NCBI GenBank assembly: GCA_003023565.1
Contig: PXSA01000039.1
Location: 93,816 to 157,815 of the forward strand
Direction: 5' to 3'
DNA length: 64,000 nucleotides
Source of the DNA: Halobacteriales archaeon QS_9_68_17
GTDB lineage: Archaea; Halobacteriota; Halobacteria; Halobacteriales; Natronoarchaeaceae
Shown here: piece by piece, positions 45,153 to 54,180 of the stretch
How the letters are laid out: every line of letters begins with the position of its first letter
Numbering within the stretch: the stretch's first letter is position 1
Notes under the pieces: generated by a model
Seen by the model: the letters and a program-made list of their open reading frames with translations, nothing else
The model's database searches: none
What the model was told of the DNA's origin: nothing
Made by a program: the position numbers and the translations under genes

Positions 45153-45355
45153 AAGTATAAAATAATTACTTCAGGGGGAGGGGAACGCCGACTGGCAGGT
45201 GTCGTCCGGCAGGCCGGCTCCATCAAGAGGTTCCTCGGAGACACACCACTATCGATTTGTTCCGACGATCCCTCGATATGGCGTTTGTACGCGTCTCAGG
45301 GGCCGATATGGCCGTTTATCTGCCGGCAATACCTGCTGCCGCCGGCCCGGTCGAA

Positions 45356-46360
45356 CTAATCGATAACGGTGTGTGGCGTGCCCGCTAATAGCCTCCGAGT
45401 GACCGGAACCCGTTCGCGGAGTTCTCTCGCCGCCGTGTTCAACCGACGAGTTCGATCGGGAGAAACTAGCGTCCCGACGGCGGCGACCGTCGTCACGAAC
45501 ACGTTCAGCGACGCGCGCTCCTCGTCGCCGCCGAGTTCGCGCGCGAAGACGCACGTCGGTACTGCGGTCGGCGTCCCCAGCATCACTACGCTGACGGTAA
45601 ACGTCGCCGGATCGACCGCGAGCAGGGAGAAGACGAGCCGCGCGAGCAGCGGCATGCACCCCAACTTGAGCGCGACGATGGCGGCCGTCGGCCCGTGATC
45701 GACCGAGGGGAGATCGAGGTCGAGCGACTCGGTACCGAACCGCTCCACGTCGTCGCCCCCGAACACCCCGTAATGCATGGGCGAGAGCGCGTCGGGCGAG
45801 AGCCCGGATCGGTTCGACCGCGTTCTCGTACTCGGGTACAGGTAGTACGGCGGTGGCTGGACGTAGTCACCGCCGACCGTGAACACCCCGCGGCCGAAGA
45901 ACGCGTCGCTGCCGGTCACCACGTCGTACGCTGGGTCGTAAGGCGCGATGTGCCCCCGAGTGTGACTGAGCGTGTGCAGGACGGGGAGGTCGCGGTCGCC
46001 GAGTGCCACCCGCTCGCCGCTGCGGAGGCGGAGGTCCACGGGTTCGACCGGATTCGTCATCCCGGTCAGCCACTCCCTGACCTCCTCGTCGTAGAGTATC
46101 CCGTGGTCGTTCCCGAACATCCCGTATCGCTCGCGCATGATCCGGTCGACGCTCTCGAGCAGCGCGGCGTCCGCCTCGTGAGCGGCGAGCGTGACCGACG
46201 GCGCGCGCTCGCGCCGTTCGCCGTTGTCGCCGTAGTGGTCGGCGTGGGTGATCACTGCCAACGACACGTCGGAGAGCCGCCAGCCGTTCTCTCGGAGGAA
46301 CTGCCGGTACGCCGTCGGAGCGTCGGCGACGCCCGGATCGATGGCGACGGTCGGTCGGCC
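45356..46360 (-). pseudogene. Chimera: N-truncated MBL-fold hydrolase joined in frame to an AEC transporter C-terminus
   Basis: The frame is open from about 46375 without a credible start. It first encodes an MBL-fold protein: VAIDPGVADAPTAYRQFLRE, AVITHADHYGDNGE with zinc-binding His/Asp, LHTLSHTRGHIAPYDP, VVTGSDAFFGRGVFTVGG and ALSPMHYGVFGGDDVERF. After about FGTESLDLDLPSVD it becomes the C-terminal part of an auxin-efflux-carrier (AEC) permease: GPTAAIVALKLGCMPLLARL, VSVVMLGTPTAVPTCVFARE, ERASLNVFVTTVAAVGTLV. Neither half is complete, so a deletion has most likely fused two genes. A starting GTG at 46267 exists within the MBL part. Confidence 0.65.
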
Positions 46361-46452
46361 TTAGTGTGGTCTCACATTCGGCTCCTTGCTTGCGGGTTTC
46401 TGGTTACACTGAGCAGTTACACTGCACGGTAGCACTGTACGGACAAAAGTAC

Positions 46453-46602
46453 TCAGGGCGGTCCCGTGGCGAACACCTCGGGCATCGCCTCGAACTCGGC
46501 ACGGTGTTCGTCGGAGCAGAACTCGTACCGAACCGCGCGGTGTTCGGTCGCGATCCGCTCGGCGGACTGAACGCGGCCGCCGCAGACCGCACAGCGATTC
46601 AT
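46453..46602 (-). CDS. YHS/TRASH-like metal-binding mini-protein, 49 aa
   Basis: A 49-residue protein with CAVCGGRV at 4-11 and a second Cys in YEFCSDEHRAEFEAMPE, the layout of YHS/TRASH treble-clef domains that bind metals. Its ATG overlaps the stop of the TIM-barrel gene (ATGA), so it is translationally coupled to it. It may be a metal carrier or sensor for the partner enzyme. The family call is by motif only. Confidence 0.7.
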   Translation of the reverse strand: MNRCAVCGGRVQSAERIATEHRAVRYEFCSDEHRAEFEAMPEVFATGPP

Positions 46603-47456
46603 ACGTACTCCGCGAGCGCTTCGTGCGAGCGTCTCGCGGCGGCGTCCGGTTCGTCCGGATAGGTGTACAGTTCGACGGTGGCGAAGCCGTCGTACCCGAC
46701 CTCGGCGAGCGCGTCGAAGACGGCGGAGAAATCGAGGTCGCCGTCGCCCGGAACGAGGTGGTAGTGCTTGCCGCCGCGGCCGCCGGGAACGTCCTCGACG
46801 TGGAGGCCGGTGATGTGCCGAGCGGAGCGGCGGATGGTCTCGGCGAGGTCCTCGCCGTCGACCGCGACGTGGCCGAGGTCCAGGTTGATCCCGAGCGAGG
46901 AACGGCCGAGGTCGTCGATCAGGTCGAGCGCCTCGTCGGTGCACCCGACGAGCAGTCCCGGTTCGAACTCGATACCGATATCGACGCCCCGCGGTTCGGC
47001 GTAGTCGAGGATCTCGTGGAGCGACTCGCGGAGGTACTCGTGGGCCTCCGCGGGCGGCGTTCCCGGCAGCGGGCGACCGGTCGCGACGCTGACGGCCGGC
47101 GAGTCGACGGTGTCGGCGAGGTCGATCGCTCGCTTCGTGTACTCGACGCGCCACCGTCGCTCCTCCTCGTCGGCCGTGACGATGCTGGGGTCGAAGAAGG
47201 CGGAGGGCGGAGCGTCGTCGTAGTACCCCGTTGCGGTGTTCGCGTTCACGTTGGAGACGGCGATCCCCGTCTCGTCGAGCGCATCGAGCAGCGCCCGACG
47301 GTCGTCCGCGTCGAACGACGGGAAGTAGCCGTGCGGGTCGTCACAGAGCAGTTCGACGCCGTCGTAGCCGTGGGCGGTGATCCGCCTGACGGCCTCGTCG
47401 AGGCCGTACTTCGTGTACGCATTGGTCGAAAACGCGAGATCTACGCATGCGGACAT
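46599..47456 (-). CDS. TIM-barrel sugar isomerase-like protein (EboE-like paralogue 1)
   Basis: A 285-residue xylose-isomerase-like TIM barrel. Barrel motifs: STNAYTKYGLDEAVRRI, GYDGVELLCDDPHGY, RVEYTKRAIDLADTV, IGIEFEPGLLVG, GINLDLGHVAV (metal-site Asp/His), GLHVEDVPGGRGGKHYHLVP and YDGFATVELYTYPDEP. It is a clear paralogue of the protein at 51068 (same SNAxx, YTKxAxD, VEDxPG and VELY landmarks). It starts about 3.6 kb from the ebo-like block. Confidence 0.85.
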   Translation of the reverse strand: MSACVDLAFSTNAYTKYGLDEAVRRITAHGYDGVELLCDDPHGYFPSFDADDRRALLDALDETGIAVSNVNANTATGYYDDAPPSAFFDPSIVTADEEERRWRVEYTKRAIDLADTVDSPAVSVATGRPLPGTPPAEAHEYLRESLHEILDYAEPRGVDIGIEFEPGLLVGCTDEALDLIDDLGRSSLGINLDLGHVAVDGEDLAETIRRSARHITGLHVEDVPGGRGGKHYHLVPGDGDLDFSAVFDALAEVGYDGFATVELYTYPDEPDAAARRSHEALAEYV

Positions 47457-47805
47457 GATCGACGCTATCTGGGAGGCGGAGATGGTAAACTATACGCCGC
47501 CTACGACGCGACCGCGTGTCGCGACTCGGGGGCGGTCCGCTCGACCGCGGGCGGCCCCACACGGAGCGGCCCGTGGCCGATTAGGAGGCGCATACGACGG
47601 CGACGCAGGGAGCGAGCGCTCTGCCGAACGCCGCGAATTGCCGGTGAACGGGACCGGGAGAGCGGATCGACCTGTCTCGGCAGGACTGGGCCGTGAGACC
47701 CGTTTTTCGGACCGGTCTCGGAACGTATCCTGGCGGTCCCCGGTCGGCACTCACGGGACGACAGTTCGCGAGTCGTGATACACGAAATAACGGATAGGAA
47801 ACCTA
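47457..47805. other. Intergenic region
   Basis: About 350 bp with no convincing gene. A minus-strand TATA-like TATAGTTTACC near 47490-47500 could serve the TIM-barrel gene starting at 47456. Confidence 0.4.
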
Positions 47806-48351
47806 TTAGACGGATCCTGACCGAGGGACGTAAACGTCGTGTCGGCCCCACAGTCCATCCGTCCGCAGTGAACACGATGTCGACGCCGGGACGAGTCGCA
47901 ACCCAGTCGTGATCGATTCATCCCGCTGGATCACTGCCCCGTCGGCGGTCCGGAGCGCGCCCTCCTCGTCGCCAACAGTCGGGACCGCTCCCGACGTAGA
48001 GAGCGTCACAGTCGCCGTCAGCGGTGATGTATCCGGATCGGTCGCCGTCCAGAACGCCCGCTCACGGCGGCCGTCAGCACGACGGCTCTCCGTCAGAAGC
48101 GGTTCGGCATCGCCATCGACCGCGAGCGAGCAGTCGACGCGGTCGCGAGTCTCGTCGAGGAGCGTCGACGGTGAGATGCCTCGCTTCGAAGCGACGGCGG
48201 CGGGCGGGTCGTTCGCGGTGCCGACCCCGACAGCGCCCCAGTAGAACCGGGTCGTTTCCGGCGGAACTGCCAGTCGATGGGTGCCACCGTCGAACGGAAC
48301 CCGAATCTCGACCGAAGGATGGTCCGCAGACAGCAGCCGGTCTTCACGCAT
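47806..48351 (-). CDS. Hypothetical protein, 181 aa
   Basis: An open frame with G/C-biased third positions like its neighbours and an in-frame stop just before the ATG. The sequence (SVEIRVPFDGGTHRLAVPPE, RFYWGAVGVGTANDPPAAVA, ATVTLSTSGAVPTVGDEEGA) suggests a beta-rich soluble protein with no signal peptide or membrane segment. I do not recognise the family. It is divergent from the lipoprotein gene at 48546. Confidence 0.45.
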   Translation of the reverse strand: MREDRLLSADHPSVEIRVPFDGGTHRLAVPPETTRFYWGAVGVGTANDPPAAVASKRGISPSTLLDETRDRVDCSLAVDGDAEPLLTESRRADGRRERAFWTATDPDTSPLTATVTLSTSGAVPTVGDEEGALRTADGAVIQRDESITTGLRLVPASTSCSLRTDGLWGRHDVYVPRSGSV

Positions 48352-48545
48352 AAAGGATGCTCAGAGGGACGACCGACGTTCGGGGTTCGGTTTCGCGAAC
48401 GGAACGCTCGCGTCAGGGAACCATCGGGAAGAATCGAGACACCATGTGTCGGATCGTTCAGGCCGAGCGAGACCGCTCCGAGGATGGCTGAAACAGTCGT
48501 TTGAGCCTTCGGAAAGGATTTACTACGACCGAGAGACGGGTACAC

Positions 48546-50033
48546 ATGCGCCGACGTGCTCTCCTCAGGTCACTGACTGTCGGGGCGGCCGGCTTAGCGG
48601 GATGTGCATCGTCCCACAGCGGTGGTGACCGGACGAGCGGAGAAACCAACCACACGACCACACAGACGACCCCTGAGACGACTACGAAACCCCCGGACGA
48701 CGACCCGCAGGGACGGGTGAGTATCGTCGAACTCGAAACCGGGCCGCGGACGTACGCGTTCCGACCGACGACGTGGCGAACCGACGACGGCGGCCGCGTC
48801 GCTCTCCAGTTCGACCGAACCGCGACGGCCGACCACCCCGCGAGGTTGCGCGGCTGGTTCGAGAACGGTAACGACTTCGAGAACACGTTTCGGGCGGAGT
48901 GGATCCCCGCCGTGGGCCGAGTGCACAGTCGAACGCCCGCGGACCACACCCACGAAGCGCGCCTCCACTTCGCACCGACCGAGCACAACGACCTCGCGGA
49001 GACGGTTCCGGAGGTCGTTCGTGACGACGGCGGTTACTGGCGCGTCTCGGAGGTCGGACCGTGGACGGCCGAAACGGTGCGTCTGGACCCGGGCGAACGC
49101 ATCGATCTGGAGTGCGTTCTCGTCGGAGAGCCGGGGCTGCCGGGGCGGCCGACGGGGACGTACGAGTTCCGCGGGGACGACCGGACTGTCAACGTCGCCG
49201 TCTGGGACACGAACAGCCCCGGTCCGGAGGAGGGATCGCGGTTCGGAGGTCGTTCGCTCCCCGAGTTCGACGGTGAGAAGACGGTCCAGTGGTATCACGA
49301 CGCCGACCGGACGACAACCGCGTTCGTCCGTCCCTCCGCGGAACGACTCGAACTCGACGGGTCGGTATCGTTCGAGACGGTGAACCACAGCCGCGAGACG
49401 CTGCGGTGCGGTCACTGGAACCTCTACAAGCTCGTCGACGGCCAGTGGTTCCACGTCGCACCTCGCGTCCACACGGCCGATTGTCGCGGACTCTTCGCCG
49501 GCGCGACGAAGAGGTGGTCGCTCAGAGCGTTCAACGGCGAAGCCGTCCCCTGTGGTGACAGTCGCCGGAGCGGCGGCCTCACGCGGGGGTATCTGGGCGA
49601 CGGCGAGTACGCGGTGGTCGCCGGCTACGGGCATCCCGCCGACGAGAGCGCCGCGCTGATCGAACTCGTCGGAGAGCCGGTGTCGCTGGCGGTGAGCGAT
49701 AGTGCCACCATCGAGCGGGAGGGGGATATCGTTACAGTCACGACCGAGAGCTACGGCGACGGCGAACGTCCATCCGATGCGACGTTCACCCTGACGCGGA
49801 CCGAGACGGCGGACGGGCGGATCATAGCCGAGCAAGTGATGGGTGCCCGTCGGTTCGGCGGGGGCGACGATGGGGTTCGGAACGCGCTCGCGGCCATGGA
49901 GTCGGACGTCGACCGAGTCGTCGTCCGTAGCGACGAGCGCGGTTTCAACAGCCTCAGAGAGGAGGGCGATAGCCGACGGTTCCGATTCCGCGGACAGGCC
50001 TACGAAATCACGCGAGTCGACGGACCCGAGTGA
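48546..50033 (+). CDS. Exported lipoprotein of unknown function, 495 aa
   Basis: The N-terminus has MRRRALLRSLTVGAAGLAGC, an Arg-rich signal with lipobox LAGC (Cys20), then a Thr-rich linker (about 21-50) typical of haloarchaeal surface lipoproteins. The body is beta-rich and holds scattered Cys (RCGHWNLYKLVDGQWFHVAP, TADCRGLF, AVPCGDS). No catalytic motif recognised. The ATG at 48546 is chosen over a TTG at 48501 because it places the signal at the terminus. Confidence 0.75.
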   Translation: MRRRALLRSLTVGAAGLAGCASSHSGGDRTSGETNHTTTQTTPETTTKPPDDDPQGRVSIVELETGPRTYAFRPTTWRTDDGGRVALQFDRTATADHPARLRGWFENGNDFENTFRAEWIPAVGRVHSRTPADHTHEARLHFAPTEHNDLAETVPEVVRDDGGYWRVSEVGPWTAETVRLDPGERIDLECVLVGEPGLPGRPTGTYEFRGDDRTVNVAVWDTNSPGPEEGSRFGGRSLPEFDGEKTVQWYHDADRTTTAFVRPSAERLELDGSVSFETVNHSRETLRCGHWNLYKLVDGQWFHVAPRVHTADCRGLFAGATKRWSLRAFNGEAVPCGDSRRSGGLTRGYLGDGEYAVVAGYGHPADESAALIELVGEPVSLAVSDSATIEREGDIVTVTTESYGDGERPSDATFTLTRTETADGRIIAEQVMGARRFGGGDDGVRNALAAMESDVDRVVVRSDERGFNSLREEGDSRRFRFRGQAYEITRVDGPE

Positions 50034-50149
50034 CGGCCGACCTGTTCCGGACTTCTCTCGGTACCACCGTCGGCCTCGGTACCGCCGGCCCCGGTCGGTA
50101 GCGGCCCGTCAAACGCACGAGTGTCGGGCGACCGGTCCGAACCCGGCGG

Positions 50150-51067
50150 TCACGTCACCTCGAACGTCCGCGAGAGGGCGAACGCCGGAACGACGAACCC
50201 GACGGCCGCGCCGGCCCACACGAGTCCCGTCGCAGCGGCGTAGGCGGCGTCTATCGCGACGAGTCCGAGGACGCACGTGCCCACGGCCGGGCCGACCGTC
50301 GCCGGTTCCGGGTCCGCGTAGGCCGCGCGGAGCGCGGACCCGGTCCAGAGCAGAAACCCGCCGGCGAGGACGAGTCCGGCGGCCGCCGCGGCCGGGCCGG
50401 CGCGCGCGAGACCGAGGTGGACAGCGGCCCCGAGCGCGATAGCGACCGCGCTCCCGGCCGCGACGGCGACCGAGTAGCGGTCCCCGTCTCCGGTCTCGCC
50501 CGCCGCCATGAACGTCACCGCGGCGACGTACGCGGCGACCGCGGCCGCGGGGAAGAGCCATCTCGGGGAGACCCCCCCACCACCGGCGGTGGCCCCAAGC
50601 GCGACGTTCAGCCCGCGGACGGCACCCATCGCGAGGAACCCGAGCGTGCCGCCTTTCAGTGCGCCGTCGTACAGAAGTATCCCGACGGCGGTGGCCGCCG
50701 CGACCGCGCCCGCGGCGATGCCGGCAGTCGCGCCGGCCGCCGCGACGCCGATGACCAGAAACAGCGCACCGAGGCCGAAGCCAGTCCGGCGCGAAACTTC
50801 GCCGGACGGGATCGGGCGCTCGGGTCGCGCTGTCGCGTCCGCCGGCGCGTCGAACGCGTCGTTGAGCGCCGTCCCCCCCGCGTAGAGGGAGACGGACGCG
50901 AGACACAGGCCCGCGACCGACCGCGGCGACACCGTCGACCCCGCGCCCGCGGCGAGCGCCGCGCCGAGGACCACGTCCGGCGGCGCGGTGAAGAGGTTCG
51001 GCACGCGGACGAGCGCGGCGACCGCCGACAGCGACGGCCGCCGCCTCGCGGTCGCCGCCCCGCCCAT
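50150..51067 (-). CDS. UbiA family prenyltransferase (EboC-like)
   Basis: A 305-residue intramembrane prenyltransferase with about 8-9 hydrophobic segments. The first Asp-rich motif NDAFDAPAD (about 69-77, NDxxDxxxD) and RPERPIPSGEVSRR follow the family pattern, and the second motif YDGALKG is mid-protein. It attaches or transfers an isoprenoid-type chain to an acceptor in the membrane. Its 5' end is adjacent to the stop of the TIM-barrel gene (51067/51068), in one minus-strand operon TatD - TIM barrel - UbiA. The same combination defines the ebo genes of bacteria, where the UbiA member is EboC. Confidence 0.85.
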   Translation of the reverse strand: MGGAATARRRPSLSAVAALVRVPNLFTAPPDVVLGAALAAGAGSTVSPRSVAGLCLASVSLYAGGTALNDAFDAPADATARPERPIPSGEVSRRTGFGLGALFLVIGVAAAGATAGIAAGAVAAATAVGILLYDGALKGGTLGFLAMGAVRGLNVALGATAGGGGVSPRWLFPAAAVAAYVAAVTFMAAGETGDGDRYSVAVAAGSAVAIALGAAVHLGLARAGPAAAAAGLVLAGGFLLWTGSALRAAYADPEPATVGPAVGTCVLGLVAIDAAYAAATGLVWAGAAVGFVVPAFALSRTFEVT

Positions 51068-51898
51068 CTACGCCCACCCGTGCGCTTCGAGGTACCGCAT
51101 CGCCTCTCGCGCCGTCTCGGCGGCGGTCTCCTGATACGGGTACAGTTCGACGGTGACGAACCCGTCGTAGCCGCTGTCTTCCAGCGCGGTCAGAAAGCCG
51201 TCCACGTCCATCGCGCCCTCGCCGAGCTGCGTGTGCTCGTGGGTCCGGTCGCCGGGGATGTCCTCGATGTGATAGTGTTCGGAGTACTCGCCGAGCATCT
51301 CGACGAGTTCCGGGGGGTCCTCGCCGACGCAGAAGAAGTGCCCGGCGTCGAAGTTGCACTTGACCCGCGGCGAGTCCGCGCGCTCGACGAGGTCGAGGAA
51401 CTGCTCGGGGGTCTCTATCAGGAGGTCGGGTTCGGGTTCGACGAGCACGTCGACGCCGACCGACTCTGCCTTCGCGGCGACCTCGCGGAGGCCGTCGAGG
51501 AACGTCTCCGTCGCCCACGCCCGCGACTTGCCGTCCGGGACCGGTCCGCCGGGCTCGACGGAGATGTGCGGCACGTCCAGCGCCGCGGCGACGTCGAGGG
51601 CGTCCTTGGTGTACTCGATCCGGCGGCGGCGATAGGACGCGCCGGGTTCGACGAACGACGGGTGATGGATGCTCTCGATGGCCGTCAACATGAACGCGTT
51701 GCAGTTGCTGACGGCGAGGTCGTGCTCGTCGAGGGCGTCCCTGACTTCCCGTATCTCGTCCTCGTCGGCCTCCGAGGGGTAGAGGTGCGGTTCGTCGAGC
51801 AGGAGTTCGACGCCGTCGTAGCCCGCGTCGGCGAGGACCTCGATCGCCTCGCCGAGGTCGTACTCGCGGAACGCGTTGCTGGAGAAGCCGAACTTCAT
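51068..51898 (-). CDS. TIM-barrel sugar isomerase-like protein (EboE-like paralogue 2)
   Basis: A 276-residue xylose-isomerase-like barrel: FSSNAFREYDLGEAIEVL, GYDGVELLLDEPHLY, IEYTKDALDVAAALDV, GVDVLVEPEPDLL, VKCNFDAGHFFCVGEDPP (metal Asp/His), HYHIEDIPGDRTHEHTQLGE and YDGFVTVELYPYQ. The start at 51898 overlaps the TatD stop (ATGA). It matches the EboE type of protein found beside UbiA and TatD genes in bacterial ebo clusters. Confidence 0.88.
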   Translation of the reverse strand: MKFGFSSNAFREYDLGEAIEVLADAGYDGVELLLDEPHLYPSEADEDEIREVRDALDEHDLAVSNCNAFMLTAIESIHHPSFVEPGASYRRRRIEYTKDALDVAAALDVPHISVEPGGPVPDGKSRAWATETFLDGLREVAAKAESVGVDVLVEPEPDLLIETPEQFLDLVERADSPRVKCNFDAGHFFCVGEDPPELVEMLGEYSEHYHIEDIPGDRTHEHTQLGEGAMDVDGFLTALEDSGYDGFVTVELYPYQETAAETAREAMRYLEAHGWA

Positions 51899-52695
51899 GG
51901 CTCGTAGTCGAAGTTCGGCGAGCGGTCGAAGAACCGGTACGGGTTCTCGAAGACGACCTTGCGGACCTCCTCGCGGTCCCATCCCCTCTCGAGCATCTCG
52001 TCGCGCGCTTTGGGCACCGCGAGCGGGTCCGAGGGGTCCCAGTCCGCGGCGCTGTTGAAGATCATCTCGTCCGTGCCGTACTCCTCCAGCAGGTCGATGG
52101 CTTCCTCCGCCGGGATCTTGCCGGGGTACAGCGTGAAGCCGGTCCAGCAGTCGGTCCGGAGGGAGATGTCGACCGTCTCGGCCGTGTTGTGGTCGATGAC
52201 GATCCGCTCCTCCGTGACGTCTTCCTCCTGGATCATCTCGACGAGGCGCTCGGTGCCCTCGGGCTTGTTGGTGTGGGGCGTGTGGACGATGACGGGCAGT
52301 TCGCGCTCCTCGGCCATCCGCAACTGCTCGCGGAACGCCCACTCCTCGGCCTCCGTCCCCTGGTCCAGACCGATCTCGCCGACGCCGACGACGTTCTCGC
52401 GGTCGAGGTACTCCGGGAGTCGTTCGAGGACGCGCTCGGCCATCTCGCGGTAGTTCGCCTCCTTCGGCTCCAGCCCGACCGTGGCGTAGTGGTCGACGCC
52501 GGCCGTCCGCTCGGCGCGGTCGGTCTCGAAGTCGATAATGTGCTCGAAGTAGTCGAAAAACGACTCCGCGTGCCGTTTGTCCGTCCCGCTCCAGAACGCC
52601 GGTTCGATGCAGCACTCGATGCCGGCCCGCCGCGCGCGCTCGTAGTCGTCCGCGGAGCGCGACACCATGTGCATGTGTGGGTCGATTATCCGCAT
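51895..52695 (-). CDS. TatD family metal-dependent hydrolase (EboB-like)
   Basis: A 266-residue amidohydrolase-fold protein. Metal ligands: DPHMHM (H7, H9), the Glu in VVGVGEIGLDQG, VIVHTPHTNKP, and IVIDHNTAETV, ending with a late Asp in FNSAADWDPSD. TatD proteins are commonly annotated as DNases, but this subfamily is the EboB type found with UbiA and EboE genes. First gene of the minus-strand operon, divergent from the phosphodiesterase-like gene with an 82-bp promoter region between. Confidence 0.87.
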   Translation of the reverse strand: MRIIDPHMHMVSRSADDYERARRAGIECCIEPAFWSGTDKRHAESFFDYFEHIIDFETDRAERTAGVDHYATVGLEPKEANYREMAERVLERLPEYLDRENVVGVGEIGLDQGTEAEEWAFREQLRMAEERELPVIVHTPHTNKPEGTERLVEMIQEEDVTEERIVIDHNTAETVDISLRTDCWTGFTLYPGKIPAEEAIDLLEEYGTDEMIFNSAADWDPSDPLAVPKARDEMLERGWDREEVRKVVFENPYRFFDRSPNFDYEP

Positions 52696-52777
52696 GGGTC
52701 GATCTGTGGCGAAAGCCGCCTTTGTTATACCCAGTGTAATGAAATATCAACGCTGATGTCTAGATGAGAAGTCCGGT

Positions 52778-54180
52778 ATGCGGCCCCTGAAAGACAGTAT
52801 ACGGCGGATAACAAACGCGGCGACGTGTGTCCACCCGGACACCGTGACTTCACGACCGGACAGCGGACCGACCGACGGATCGGGCGAGGCGGACCGCGTC
52901 GTCGTCCTCGACGTGGTGGGCCTCGAAACGACGCACCTCGATGCGATGCCGACCCTTCGCGACCTCCTCGGCGGGACCGCGACGGACCTCCGCCCCCAGT
53001 TCCCCGCGCTGACGGTCCCGGCGCAGACGACGCTCGCGGCGGGACAGTCGCCGCGGAGCCACGGCGACGTGGCCAGCGGCGAGTACGACCGCGAGAGCGA
53101 CGAGGCCGCCTTCTGGGAACGCGACCGTAGCGACCGGACGCGCATCTGGGAGGCGGCGGCGGAGACGGACCTGACTGCGGGCGCGCTCTTCTTCCAGCAC
53201 CTGATCGGATCGTCGGCGGACGTGGCAGTGACGCCGTCGCCGATAGAGGACGAGGGGAACGAACTGATCGAGATGGACTGCTGGTCGAACCCGGACGGGT
53301 TCTACGACGACCTCCGCGAGGAGTGCGGCCACTTCCCGCTACATCGCTACTGGGGTCCCGGCGCGGACGAGGAGAGCACCGACTGGATCCTCGACGCCGC
53401 CCGCGAGAGCGTCGAGCGGTACGACCCCGACCTCCTCTGGGTGTACCTCCCGCATCTGGACTACGCCGGCCTGCGCGACGGTCCCGGGTCCGACGCCTTC
53501 GAATCGGCCCTCGAAACCGTCGACGACCTGCTGAGGGAGTTCCTCGATGCGCTCCGGGCGGACGACCGCTGGGACGAGACGGCGGTCGCGGTGTGCAGCG
53601 AGTACGCCTTCCACGGAGTCGATACGCCCGTCTTCCCGAACCGCGCGCTCCGCGACGCCGGCCTGCTCGCGACCGACGACGGCGGCGATGTCGACCTCGA
53701 TCTGTCGGCGGCGTTCGCGATGGTCGACCACCAGGTCGCACACGTCTACGCCGACGACGACGCGCTGACGGACGCCCGCGACGCGCTCGAACCGCTGGAC
53801 GGCGTCGACGAGATGCTCGACGCGGCCGGCAAGCGGACGCAGGGGGTCGACCACCCGAACGCGGGCGACCTCGTCCTCGTCGCCGACCGCGACGCCTGGT
53901 TCCAGTACTACTGGTGGACGGACGACACGAACGCCCCGCCGTACGCGACGGACATGGACATCCACGCCAAGCCCGGCTTCGACCCCTGTGAACTGTTCGT
54001 CGGCGAGTCGGGACTAGTCTCGCTCGACCCCTCGAAGGTCGGCGGGTCGCACGGCCGGCGGTCGACGCGCGCTCCGTCGCCCCGACCGTCGCGGACCTCC
54101 TCGGGATCGAAGGCGACGTGGACCTGCGGTTCGAGCGGGAGTCGGTGTTACCGGTGGCCCCGCGTCACTCCCAGTCGTAG
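52778..54180 (+). pseudogene. Alkaline-phosphatase-superfamily phosphodiesterase (EboF-like), 3' frameshift
   Basis: About 465 residues of nucleotide-pyrophosphatase/phosphodiesterase type: VVVLDVVGLETTHLDAMPTL, FPALTVPAQTTLAAGQSPRS containing the nucleophile Thr, LLWVYLPHLDYAGLRDGPGS, VAVCSEYAFHG and MDIHAKPGFDPCELFVG. After GGSHGR the frame is lost near 54050-54060, and the last segment AVDARSVAPTVADLLGIEGD lies in another frame to the stop at 54180. One base change in a CCGGCGG run repairs it, and only the last 45 residues are affected, so a sequencing error is plausible. The first 25 residues may be non-coding. Divergent partner of the ebo-like operon. Confidence 0.8.

Noticed and set aside
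46366-46662. Plus-strand frame of 98 codons opposite the YHS-type gene
   Set aside because: It is antisense to the overlapping YHS and TIM-barrel genes, which show clear motifs.
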